The notes under the pieces: model-generated
What the model was told of the DNA's origin: nothing
Database searches by the model: none
Seen by the model: only the letters and a program-made list of their open reading frames with translations
Part shown: positions 53,883 to 64,000 of the stretch, one piece after another
Position numbering within the stretch: the stretch's first letter is position 1
How the letters are laid out: each line of letters opens with the position of its first letter
Source of the DNA: Sphaerolaimus hirsutus
Taxonomy: Eukaryota > Nematoda > Chromadorea > Monhysterida > Sphaerolaimidae
Assembly: GCA_964036195.1 (NCBI GenBank)
Contig: OZ038453.1
Coordinates: 3,921,469 to 3,985,468, forward strand
Direction of reading: 5' to 3'
Length of the DNA stretch: 64,000 nucleotides
Position numbers and translations under genes: made by a program

Positions 53883-54288
53883 CAAGGACGTATCCAGGGA
53901 GGGGGGGGGGGCGGGGGGGGCTGCAACTTCTGGTACCACTTTTGAAGGTTTAATGTAAAACATTTCGCGCGCAAGCGCGCATTTGCCATTTCTGCCGATG
54001 TATTGTTGGTAAATTGGTCCCCCTACTCTCACTTCATCATTTTATACACTAATTGGCGTGTTTTTTGCTCTATACGTATGTATATTTACATACATATAAG
54101 CGATTTCTGGCGCCAACGCCAACGCCAATGACGCCACGGTGTTGCGCCTAGGAATGGCGCCAGCGCCATGACGTCATTCCGCTACCACGTAGGTAAAATT
54201 TTAGGGGGGGGGGCTGAGCCCCCCCCCCGTTCGCCGGGCTCCGTAAACAAGCAGCCCCCCCCGCTCAAAAATCCTGGATACGTCCCTG
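53883..54288. mobile_element. hAT-type MITE of the GGACGTATCCAGG family
   Basis: Ends CAAGGACGTATCCAGG and, inverted, CAGGGACGTATCCAGG; perfect 8-bp duplication CACTTATG (53875-53882, 54289-54296). Poly-G/poly-C palindromes inside both ends and a GGCGCCAGCGCC stretch, as in the copy in the LTR at 26733. Confidence 0.92.
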
Positions 54289-55464
54289 CACTTATGTGAT
54301 TTTTGCAGAGTACGGTACCCCCGGAAGCCAATCCACCATAGAAATATACCATAGACCGTCTGAATAAAGGACCACAAATTTGTATTTTTCCACAACAATG
54401 CGTAGATTTCACTGACAGTACCTAAATTTGGAGTTAAAATAATTAGATCACTTGACCTATTCATCAAAATATGGTAATATTCTCTGTAAAGCGTGCTATT
54501 TGATTTCTCTATATTTTGGAGGAGACGGTTTCGATATTCACTACATCAACCGAAAAAAATGTAATTAAATATGGCTGCATAAGGTATTTATAGCTAATCT
54601 CAAAGTTTGGTGCCCATTTGGTCGTGTAGATGTGACGGAAAATAATAAAATGGACACAAAAAATAAGCGACCAGGGAATAGGTGCTACTTGTTACTCGAA
54701 AATGGCACCAGGTGCCAATCCCAGACCCTGTAAAGTGCCCTGTAAGATGTAAAATGTCATGCAAAGTGTCAAAGGTCGTGGAAAATGCCCGCCAAAATGG
54801 CAACACGGTTGCCATTTTGCAGGGAATTTTACACGACTTTTGACACTTTGCATGACATTTTACAGGGCACTTTACAGGGTCTGAGACTGCCCCCAGGTTC
54901 CACTTCCAGACCCTGTAAAATGGCAGTAAAATGCCAGACCCTGTAAAGTATCAAATGTCACTAAAACTGTCAAATGGCACGTAAAAACAATAAGAGAAGA
55001 TTTGGCATCCAAAATATGTATCTATAGACACTTTACATGACATTTTACATTTTACAGGGCATTTTACATTTCACAGTAGTCAAAACGTGATACAATGCGA
55101 TGATAAAGAATAAATAAGGCTGGGAAATAAAGGAAAGAACCTGTAGAATAATGAAACCACGTATAGTCAGAAAAGGCATACTTTGCACAGAAATCTACCA
55201 TATTCCATCTGAATAATGCACAAATTTAGATACCTACTTGCACTATTTATGTTTCCACTTAACGAACATTTAGCGATGCATTCGCGACACGACTCTATTT
55301 GACAAATTATGGTAGTAATCTATGCAAAGCGTGCCCACTCAAAGTACAGAATATTGTATTATACTCGGCGGACCGCAAAGTATGCGCAGAATCCAACCAT
55401 ACGTTAGTGAATAAAATCATGTGATAAATTTCGAAATTAAATATTCCACAGTAAAAACGGTTCA
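54289..55464. other. Intergenic sequence with two adjacent foldback elements
   Basis: 54707-54896 and 54897-55078 are tandem foldback family members separated by CCAGGTTCCA. A repeat shared with 42570-42800 (GTGTGATGTCCGCCGA-type) flanks the next MITE. No gene. Confidence 0.6.
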
Positions 55465-55892
55465 CCGTATTTCCTCGAATTACCCCCGGGGGGTTTATTT
55501 TTTCAGAGTGGAAATTTTGAGGGGGGGTTAAACGATACGGGGGTATTTCGAGGGGGGTTATTATTTCGCCAGGAATTTTTCGAAATCCCAGTACGAAATT
55601 GTCGCTTGTCATGTACACAGACGTCGAAGAATGCAACAAAAACCGTCATTTTTAAGGCTCTATTGACTTGTATATCATGTAAGTAGACCCTATAAACCCT
55701 GTTCTAACAGAACACAGTCATTGTTTTTAACGTGTGTTCTGCGCTTCCCGGATCACAAACAGCATTACGTTCTCTATACAGTAAATTGGGGGGGGGTATT
55801 TAGAGGGGGGGGCTTTATAAATTCATAGTGTCCATTTTGAGGGGGAGGGTATTTCGAGAGGGGGGGGGGGGGGGTATTTCGAGGAAATACGG
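55465..55892. mobile_element. TA-type MITE
   Basis: Starts CCGTATTTCCTCGAATTACC and ends GAGGAAATACGG followed by TA; the left flank is CA instead of TA, probably mutated. Inserted in a repeat whose other copy is at 42570-42800. Confidence 0.8.
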
Positions 55893-56134
55893 TATTATGA
55901 GGAAAAAACCGTACAATTTTAGGTTCTTCATTCAGATGGATTATGGTAGGTTTCCAGACTAAGTGTGATGTCCGCCGAGCCGAATATATTAAGAAAAAAT
56001 TATAGGGGTCAGCTACGGGCAAGCCGAGTTTAAATTGTAGAAAGTCAAGTAAAGTGAAATAAAATCTCGTTGCAAAATAGTCCTCCATGAAGTTTCCCCG
56101 TGCTACAACAATTACAAATTTCGAAAAAGTAATT

Positions 56135-59100
56135 TTACACCTGGTTGAAATGTCTCAACTTGTCAGCCAAATGTTTACTCATTTCCGCTAATTGCTCCTC
56201 GTAACTGCGTCGCGTGCATTCGAGTTCTTCCTGAAATTGTTGAATTCTTTCAGCGAAAAATTGCATGTTGTTTTTGCATTTTAATTTGCATTTGTAAAAC
56301 AAAAACACTGCAATGGCGGCCCACACACTAGTTGACACACGTGTGTCAACTGAAGGGTGTGCTTCTAAAAGTACCGATCTACAAAAAATCGATTTTGAGA
56401 TAATCGCAATTGAAAGTTTGGAGTATGCAATACCCATACATGGGTATTGGGTATGGGAATTTTGGGTATGGGTATTGCGGCCATATTGTTGGGTATCCAC
56501 ATGCATGGTTATAATCATGGATTATACACATAACACTAGCTATATAAAATTTAGTGAATTGTATTTTTGTAGTACAGTACATTTTAAAGGAACAAATTGG
56601 TAATATCATGTAGATCAGTATTTTTAAAGCACAAAATCAGAAAGCTGTAGATCGGTACTTTTACCCATAATAAAAAAGCACAAAATGAGTTTTTGCTCAA
56701 TTGGACGCCGATCTGACATCGGTACTTTTAGAAGCACAAAAAATAATGTGCAGATCGGTACATTTAAAAGAACAATTTTGAAAAAAGTGTGTAGATCGGT
56801 ACTTTTAAAGACACAAAAGCTGAAAAAGCTTGTAGATCGGTACTTTTAAAATTTCAAAAACTGTATTTTGCGATTTTTTTGCTTTTTTCGACCCCTCATA
56901 TCTCAAAATTGAATTTCGCACCCCCCACATATTATATATTTTTTTGAAGCGCATTTTTATGGGGACCCCAAAAATGGTCCTAACTCAAATTTGAAAAATT
57001 TGTAGATCGGTACTTTTAGAAGCACACCCTTCAACTGGTCTGTGTCAACTCAAACTGTCAGATTTTGACTTCACGTATCGCACAGCGACCTTCCAATGCA
57101 CTTAAGTAATATAATAGTTTGAACATTGCCGCATGTGCATTTGGAGATCGCTCTGCGACACGTGCAGCTGAAATCTGAGTTGACACAGATCAGTTGACAC
57201 ACGTGTGTCAACTGGTGTGTCAACTGGTGTGTGGACCGCCAATGCGTTGCATATCTAGAGTTTTCAAAATCGTAGCCATAGCCAACGATGGCTAAGTTCT
57301 CCAAAAAAAAACACTTTCTGTGTTTTGAGTTTTTCAAAAATGAATACCTGTGTTTTGAGTTTTTTCTTGAAAAAAACTTGAGTAACTCTGTTTTTATTTC
57401 TGTGTTTTTTGTAAAAACTCGAGTTTTTTGAGTTTTTTTCTAAAAAACTCAAGTTTTTTTTCCAAAAAATTCGAGTTTTCCCACAAAAAATTTCGATTTA
57501 CAGCATTTCGATCTGGAAACAGTGGTTTTCTTTTAAAATATTGGTTTTACACATGTTTTAACCCCACATAACATTTGTGTATTCATTCAAGTGTCAAAAA
57601 AGTCCATAATAATGTCCACAATGAGGACATCAACATCACAACACAAGCAACAAAATGCCCAGAAACGACAATTTATGCAGTACTCCAAAATTCTTCAATG
57701 GATGTGCACTGTATGGAAGACTACAGAATTGATTTGAACTACAACTATCATATTACCTCGAAATACCCCCATGGGCATTATTATTTTGTCAGAAAGTTTT
57801 GTAAGGATCATAGAAAATAGTAGGCATTTATGTACCCAAAACAGGTTATGAATGCGTACAAACAGGATATATTTGAAATAAACCTCAGTAGTCAGCTACA
57901 CAACCTAGTACAGTCTATGTGTAGCTGCCATGCAAATTAGCAGTAAAAAATACATCATGTACATCATCCCAGAGGGGGGTATTTCGAGGGGGGCGGGGCT
58001 TATTATTTCACCAGTCCATTTTGAGGGGAGGTAATTCAAGGGGGGTTTATTCAAGGTAATAAGGTATACTTAAATGTCGAAACTTAAATTGTCAAATCCA
58101 CCATGAGATGTGCATGCCATCTTTAATTTCTTTTTTTGTACCATTATAAAATATGAATACATTATATATTTACATACTATAGATGCTTATCTTTTCTTGT
58201 TTAGTTAATCTGAATTAATGTGCATTCAACCGCTTCGCTGAAAAAAACACAAAAACCAAAAACTTTTATGTGTTTCCGTGTTTCTGTGTTTCTGTGTTCT
58301 CCAAAAAAAACTCATTTGAGTTTTGAGTTTTTCAAAATTTATGAGTTTCCGTGTTTCTGTGTAAAACAAAAACACAGAAACTCAATGAGTTTCTGTGTTC
58401 AATTTCTGTGTTCTTTCCATCGTTGGTCATAGCGCAGTGTCGCAGACACTCGATTCAGCAAATTATGGTAGAATTCCACGCAAAGCGTGCTGTATAATAT
58501 TTATACATATCACTCACCTGTAAAGCAGCATACTGTTCATTGGTTTCATTAACTTTTCTCTCTATTTCACTTTTCTCGTAGTTGGCACTCTCGTTCAAGG
58601 ACAGTAGGGATTCACACTGGAAAGTGTGTTTTTTCATTTCTATTTATTTTTTAAACGTTTCTAGCAAAAAAATAATGTTTGATGAGTTGTCATCAAGAAA
58701 CAACATAAATATTTACACTCAGGATGCGAAAAACATTTTTTTCAACGACCCGGTTTTTTATACAAAAACAGTATTTTATTCAAAGAGTGGGTTTTAAAAA
58801 CGACAACGTTCCAGCACGCAGTCACCCAAAAATTGGCATCATCCCAAATTCCAACAACACTCACCTCACCCCTCCACAATTCCGCTTGTCTCATGCAAAA
58901 CTGAACCTCATTTCTCCCCTGTGCCATTTTATCCAGAAAATACTGCTGCCCCAAATTGGAACACGGCCCTGGGGAGATAGTGTCCCCGCTCCCTTCGCTG
59001 TTCACAGTTGGCACTTGTCCAACTTTGTTCAATTTCGCCCGCAAAATGTCCGCTTCCAGTTGGGACTGGTCCCGTTCCGTTTCCAATGCGATTATGGCCC

Positions 59101-62100
59101 GATCTTTTTGGGACAACTGGATATTCGGGATTGGGTGAATATTGGTACAAATGGACTCCCTGGTGCCACTCCCAGACCCTGTAAACAGCCCTGTAAAATG
59201 TCAAATGTCATGCAAAGTGTCAAAAGTCATGGAAAAATCCCTGCAAAATGGCAACCGAGTTGCCATTTTGCAGGGCATTTTCCATGACTTTTGATACTTT
59301 TCATGACATTTGACATTTTCAGGGCTTTTTACGGGGTCTGGGAGTGCCCCCGGGCCATAATAATTTTTAAAAAAATAGGTAAACATGGGATTTGAATTTT
59401 TTTGATTGGGACGGCGATTTTGAAAATTCGGGACCGCAAACGGTCCTAATTTGTGGAATTTCACCAAAAAGGAACTTTCCAACTACAAATTGTAAAACTG
59501 CGAGAAACGCAGGTACGGTAAAGTACCGTAAAATTTTACGGTACGGTGAGGTGAATCTATCTCATCAAACAAAAAAAAACTAAAAAGAAACCTGTTCTTT
59601 CAGTGTATCCAACTCTGAATTAAGCTTCTGAACAAAAGCATCAATTTCCGTAGAATTCTGCTCTATGTGCTCTACATTTTCACTTTGCGTATCATTTTCA
59701 TTTTCAACACAATTTTCATTTTCAGGAAAACTCTTTCCGATCGAGTCGTTTTCCAAATTTTGAATTTCGCTCAAAAATTGAGCAAAAATCGCGCGATTTT
59801 TTGCAAAAACGTTCGAAAAATCCCTGAATTGTTTGGCCAGGCCGCAAAAGCACGCCAGAAGACATTCGTTGAGCATTTTCAATTTTTTGGTCGCTGTCGG
59901 GAGGCGATTTTCGATTGTAATCTTGTCGGAAAATTGATCGCTCAGATCTGAAAAAGGGGAAAGTCACATTTTCCCGATACTTGGGGGAATTCCACACTTT
60001 ACTAATAAAATACGCATACTCGACTACCGAGTAAATACGCATACGCATACTTAAAAACGTATCTGTACTCGCCTGTATGCTTACGTTTCGAGAGTACTTG
60101 AGTGCAGTAGAGTAATTTTTGTGAGTACAGAAAGAGTATTTTTGCCATTCGAGACCCCTGCTTTTTCATGACGAATACTTATTAATAGAATGCTAACCAC
60201 TTTTTCACAACTTTCATGAAATTGAGACATCATTCACTGCACAGTGTCTCAGTGTCTTATTGAATAACATCTTGCCTTTCAAACAAACAAACACAAACAA
60301 ACTTTATTGAACAAGGATGACAAAAAAATTCCCACAACTTCCGAAACAATTTTATTTTGAACAACATTTTGAGAAAAAAAATCATAACCAACCAAAAAGC
60401 GTCTGAGCCACAGAATCCAATCCACCGGACAAAATTTCCGCGTCGAAATTTTGCGCAAAATTTCGAATCAAATTCGGCACCGAATCGCGTAAAAAACGCG
60501 TAAAATGAGCACAAAAATGGCCGTTTTGTTCGCGTAAATTCGAAGAGCACCAAGAGGAATCGCACTCTTCTTGTATGCTGAAAAAAGTGCAAAAAATAAA
60601 TTAAAATTAAAATGCACACTAATTTTCAACCGGTATTTTCAAAATCTTAGAACAATCATAAAAAAACCTGTTTTCAGGTTCAGTTCACAGGAATGAATCA
60701 TTTTCGATCTCCGTCAACAGTAGTTAACGGACACCTCATTCCGGGAAATCAAATGCGTCTAAAACAGATTAGAGTTTTCCGAATTTCCGAAAATTCGAGA
60801 AAAAAATTCCGAAATTTCGGTCGAAAACTAGTGGGTTTCTGGACCATTAGGGGTATAAAGTAATTTTCCAAAAAAATCAACTCACACAGTATTTAATCTG
60901 TCACAAAAATCTGTGTCCACAAACTGAGCATAATTTTCCAAGGCACCCAACATAATTTTTCCGCTTCCGGAAATCTGAAAGTAACAACGAATTTGTGTGT
61001 TTGCACACATTTGAATACGGATTTTCCCATTAAAATGCCAACAATTAATTTAAAATTCAAGTTAAAGGTAAAATTAAAATTGAAATATCGTTGCAACCAA
61101 ACCCCAGTAATGTTCAGCGATCACAAAAAAATGCAAAATTTGATGAATTCTTACAAAAACGCATAAAACACGAAAACAAACCTCTGTATAAAATCTCACA
61201 TCGATACTAGCCAAAACGGAAATGCCCTCAGAATCCACACTGTGTTCCATAGAGTTCAATATTTTCACACTGGATATACAAATTTCGAGAAGTGCCGACA
61301 TAAGCAATGAAAGGTTGGATAATGACTGACAGTACTGCAAAAGAATTGAAATTTTTTTAATAAATTTTGTAAAATCGCTCCTCAAACGGGATCGACTTTT
61401 CGTGATCGGTAATGGTGTTTTGAATTTTCGCGATCGGGATTAGGGTCACGGGATCGGGGTAGTTTTTTTTGTGTTTTTGTGATCGGATTCGGGTCTCTGA
61501 ATCGGGATGGAAATTTTGACCAAAGTTATGGAATTGCGGATTTTTATGAGTTTTCACCAAAAGGTTTAAAAACACACAGCAAAACGCAGAATAGAACAAG
61601 ACAATCATCTGAAAAGTTGAAATAAACACCGAAGTGAATAGCGCTTTTTCGATTTATTTTGTTTTTAGACTTGCAAAAAAAAATCCACAATTTTATCTTC
61701 CCAAAACTCACCTTCTCACAATTCTCAGAGATATTTTCCATAGAACAATCTTTCGGATAAACATTGCCCCTTAGTTTCAAATAATTGCATAAATTTGTGA
61801 AGCTTTTCTGAATTAAAACCAAATTTCTATCCATTTCAGTACACGTTTCAGTCCAAATTTGCACAACAATTTTGTGAGGTTTTTCAGTTTTTGACGATTT
61901 ACGGTCATAATTTGCAGGGGAATGTGAACTAGTCGAGGTGTTTCTGCATTTTTGGGGGACATTCTGATAATATAAATACCGTATATGCTCGAATAAGCCC
62001 CCCCCCCCCTCCCGAAAAACTGTACATGTTCACCCAGTATGAAAAAAATAACTTCCCCCTCGAATACCCCCCTCCATTCTGACACGGGAGTTTGATACAA

Positions 62101-63764
62101 GACGTCGTTTGTATGAAATATATTATATTCTGCAAAATTTCAGTAAATATTCTGCATTCGGTGCTCACTAGTACCGATTTTATTACTCCAATTGTGGAAT
62201 TTGTATCCCAACTTATTTAACTTATAAAGTAAATTTTTCACGCGTTTTACACGCAATTCTGATGGAAAATTAACGTTTTAAAAAACAGGGTCATAAAAAC
62301 GATTTTCCACACCACTTTAACCAACCCTTTGCACAACCACAAAAACAAAACAAGAAAACCAACTCCTCAAATGGATTCTGAGAAATTTCATTCACATTTT
62401 GGCCACTTGCCAACTTTAGTTCCGACTGCTTCGTTTCATCAATCTCATGGGAAAGTGTCGAAATTGTTTTCCTCAATATAGCCATTTCTCTTTCGTAGTA
62501 ACTTTCCATTTCGTAAAGCTGTGTGTGATATATTCAAATGATGAGATGAAAACAGGAACACTAGGTATTTAAATTTAGTAAACCCATAAATCAGACATGA
62601 ACGTATTTGAGTTTACTGGAAGAAAAAAATTGTTTTTACTATTTGTCAACTTGATGCAGGGGTCTCGAATGGGGGGTTGGGGGGGGGGGTGACCCCCCCC
62701 CCCCAAACCGCCCAGCTATCTATCTATCCCGGAGGCCGCTCAGCTATTTATCTATCAATCCCGGAGGCAAAATTTTGGGCTACTACCCACTAAACCCCCC
62801 CCCCCCCAAATCGCTCAGCTATCTACCTATCTGGAGCGCTTTTTGAGAAACTATAGCCCAATTTTCGCTCAAAATCGCATTTTTCATAGCTTTTTATACA
62901 TTTTCACCTCCAAAATACTAGTTGTTGTTCCTATTTACCTATTTTCAGTTATTTGAGTACTATATGCTTTTATATACCCATTTTGAGCTATTTTACACCC
63001 ACTTTTAGCGATTTTTATCCCTATTCTTCCTTCTACACCCTGAAATAGCCTATATATCGAACCACCACAACCCCCCAACCCCCCCCCCCCCAATTTTTCC
63101 TAGCTATCTATCTCTCCCGAAGGCCGCTCAGCTATCTATCCAACCACTCGGAGGGTCAAAATTCAAAATACACCTGAGTTGATGACCGACCACCTACTTC
63201 CAGTAAACTCCAATTAAAAAAGTTTTTTTTAGGTGTTTTCAAGTTTAATTTTACTGGCAGTCAACTAGTGGGCGCTGCACCAATGGAATCAATGCCACCA
63301 CATTTTGATGAAAAACTTCACAAATTTCAGACAGAAATTGACAGGGTTTCAAATTACCGATGAAGTATTGTGCAAATTTATGTTGCAAAGTTGTACTCAC
63401 TGTTAAAGTGTCAAGAGCAAACTGAAAAATGTATTCCAACTGGGAATTTACCGTAATGCAATGAGAATTTACCGTACCGTGTCAAAAAACCTTTACCGTA
63501 CCGTTTACTGCAATTACGAAACTTGACGAGGCAAACGGTACAGTTTTTCAGTAAACCGTATGTCGAATCATCCATTTTGCGGTAAACTCTTACCTTTGAA
63601 TGCAATTTCTCGTTCTCTGAAATCTTGACATCTAAATCATCTCTCAATGCAGCGATTTGCGTATTTCCATCACTATAAACTGCTAAATCATTATTGTTGT
63701 GATTTGCACCATTTTGAACACTTTCATGCATGGATGCACTTTTTAACATCCGCACGCCAAAACG
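56135..63764 (-). CDS. PPP1R21: PPP1R21 (KLRAQ/TTKRSYEDQ-domain protein) homologue, N-terminus outside window
   Basis: Exons on the minus strand in 5'-3' order: 63594-63764, 63401-63421 (21 nt), 62396-62518, 61712-61807, 61182-61334, 60886-60974, 60393-60577, 59592-59947, 58865-59116, 58518-58616, 56135-56230 (ends in TAA unless spliced at the overlapping GTGTAA). Splice phases agree at every junction checked and most donors are GTGAGT. Identity comes from collinear matches to the vertebrate protein: LRDDLDVKISENEKLH in the first exon, EECDSSWCSS, NRLPTATKKL after the 60393 junction, a LEADILRAKL coil, and RRSYEEQLAEMSKHL, the signature of the C-terminal TTKRSYEDQ domain. The family protein is coiled-coil and works with early endosomes in the FERRY complex. 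All N-terminal KLRAQ exons lie beyond the right edge. Introns are full of MITEs. Confidence 0.8.
56315..57240. mobile_element. Inverted-repeat element with TAGATCGGTACTTTTA repeats
   Basis: Ends GGCGGCCCACACACTAG and, inverted, GGCGGTCCACACACCAG, each followed by the self-complementary TTGACACACGTGTGTCAA. A 3-bp direct flank AAT (56312-56314, 57241-57243) suggests a PIF/Harbinger-like group. At least six direct GTAGATCGGTACTTTTA units fill the centre. Lies in the last PPP1R21 intron. Confidence 0.72.
57283..58425. mobile_element. hAT-type element, copy R2 of an inverted pair
   Basis: Reverse complement of 46392-47557, ends CAACGATGG, 8-bp flanks GCCATAGC and GTCATAGC with one mismatch. Contains the same internal TA-MITE remnant (about 57751-58067). 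In the last PPP1R21 intron. Confidence 0.88.
59160..59353. repeat. Foldback element in a PPP1R21 intron
   Basis: Near-perfect palindrome starting CACTCCCAGACCCTG, with arms of about 90 bases, 40 bases 5' of the exon at 58865-59116. Confidence 0.85.
59960..60160. mobile_element. Probable hAT-type MITE with TACGCATAC repeats
   Basis: The right end (inverted) reads CAGGGGTCTCGAATGGC, the same as the left end at 62657. TACGCATACG and GAGTACAG repeats inside. The left terminus could not be fixed. Confidence 0.5.
61979..62095. mobile_element. Partial TA-type MITE
   Basis: TACCGTATATGCTCGAATAAGC at the left with C-rich runs; the right terminus is missing or diverged. Confidence 0.5.
62657..63176. 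mobile_element. hAT-type MITE with CTATCTATC/CCGGAGG repeats
   Basis: Starts CAGGGGTCTCGAATGG and ends ATTCAAAATACACCTG; flanks ACTTGATG and AGTTGATG differ at one base. The interior has repeated GCTCAGCTATCTATC and CCCGGAGG units and C-runs. Sits in a PPP1R21 intron. Confidence 0.7.
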
Positions 63765-64000
63765 CTGCGACGGGAATTTGTGTACTTTTATGCAATATAA
63801 TGAGAAAAACAATTGATGCCTTAACATGAGATTGTTTTTAAACATGTTTAAAAAACTTGTTGAAAAACAGAATTTGAACACGTTGCCCAATCCCTGCCGA
63901 TAAAAATAAGACTTTAAATAAAAAATAAAAATAAGAACTTTTTTCTAAATTGGATATGCTTTTGTAGAAGTATAACAGAAAACTTTTTGTATCTCAGTCG
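63765..64000 (-). other. Intron 5' of the first visible PPP1R21 exon
   Basis: No coding stretch supported; the missing N-terminal exons should lie beyond the right edge on the minus strand. Confidence 0.6.

Overview
The window is eukaryotic DNA, most likely from an invertebrate animal. It has spliced genes with GTGAGT/GTAAG-type donors and TTTCAG-type acceptors, a homologue of the metazoan endosomal protein PPP1R21, a rhodopsin-like seven-transmembrane receptor, and dense nested transposons. The receptor lacks an obvious DRY motif and resembles nematode-style serpentine receptors, but this is too weak to name a phylum. There is one 200-base assembly gap (33735-33934).

1-28294 is dominated by two copies of one very large LTR retroelement in opposite orientation. 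Copy 1 (minus strand, 1-14999, running off the left edge) has a 5' LTR (13323-14999). Reading away from the LTR come gag with a CCHC knuckle, then a glycoprotein-like segment with a furin-like site and a membrane anchor, then aspartic protease, reverse transcriptase, RNase H and a DD35E integrase. A second long reading frame follows, in which about 580 residues of unknown function precede a UPF1-like superfamily 1 helicase. Copy 2 (plus strand, 18927-28294) is 5'-truncated inside RT but keeps RNase H, integrase, the helicase frame, the 3' region and the 3' LTR (26158-28294). The glycoprotein-like segment between gag and pro, and the helicase downstream of integrase, are the most unusual features here. 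Both copies are damaged: frameshifts, YxDD to YIDN in copy 1, and a CpG-type nonsense codon plus a mutated Walker A in copy 2.

15000-18926 separates the two copies. It holds TA-flanked MITEs and a complete small non-autonomous LTR element (16540-18559) with a 5-bp target duplication, inserted into a foldback element. 28295-38832 is a roughly 5-kb segmental duplication around the gap. Each unit carries a minus-strand gene of unknown function and a tRNA(Ala)-like sequence, and the units differ by clean transposon insertions that show empty and filled sites.

38833-64000 is a mosaic of hAT-type elements with 8-bp duplications, TA-flanked MITEs and palindromic foldback elements, often nested two or three deep. 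It surrounds two host genes: a plus-strand receptor (about 45855-49837) and the minus-strand PPP1R21 homologue (exons between 56135 and 63764, N-terminal exons beyond the right edge). No rRNA, CRISPR or bacterial features were seen.
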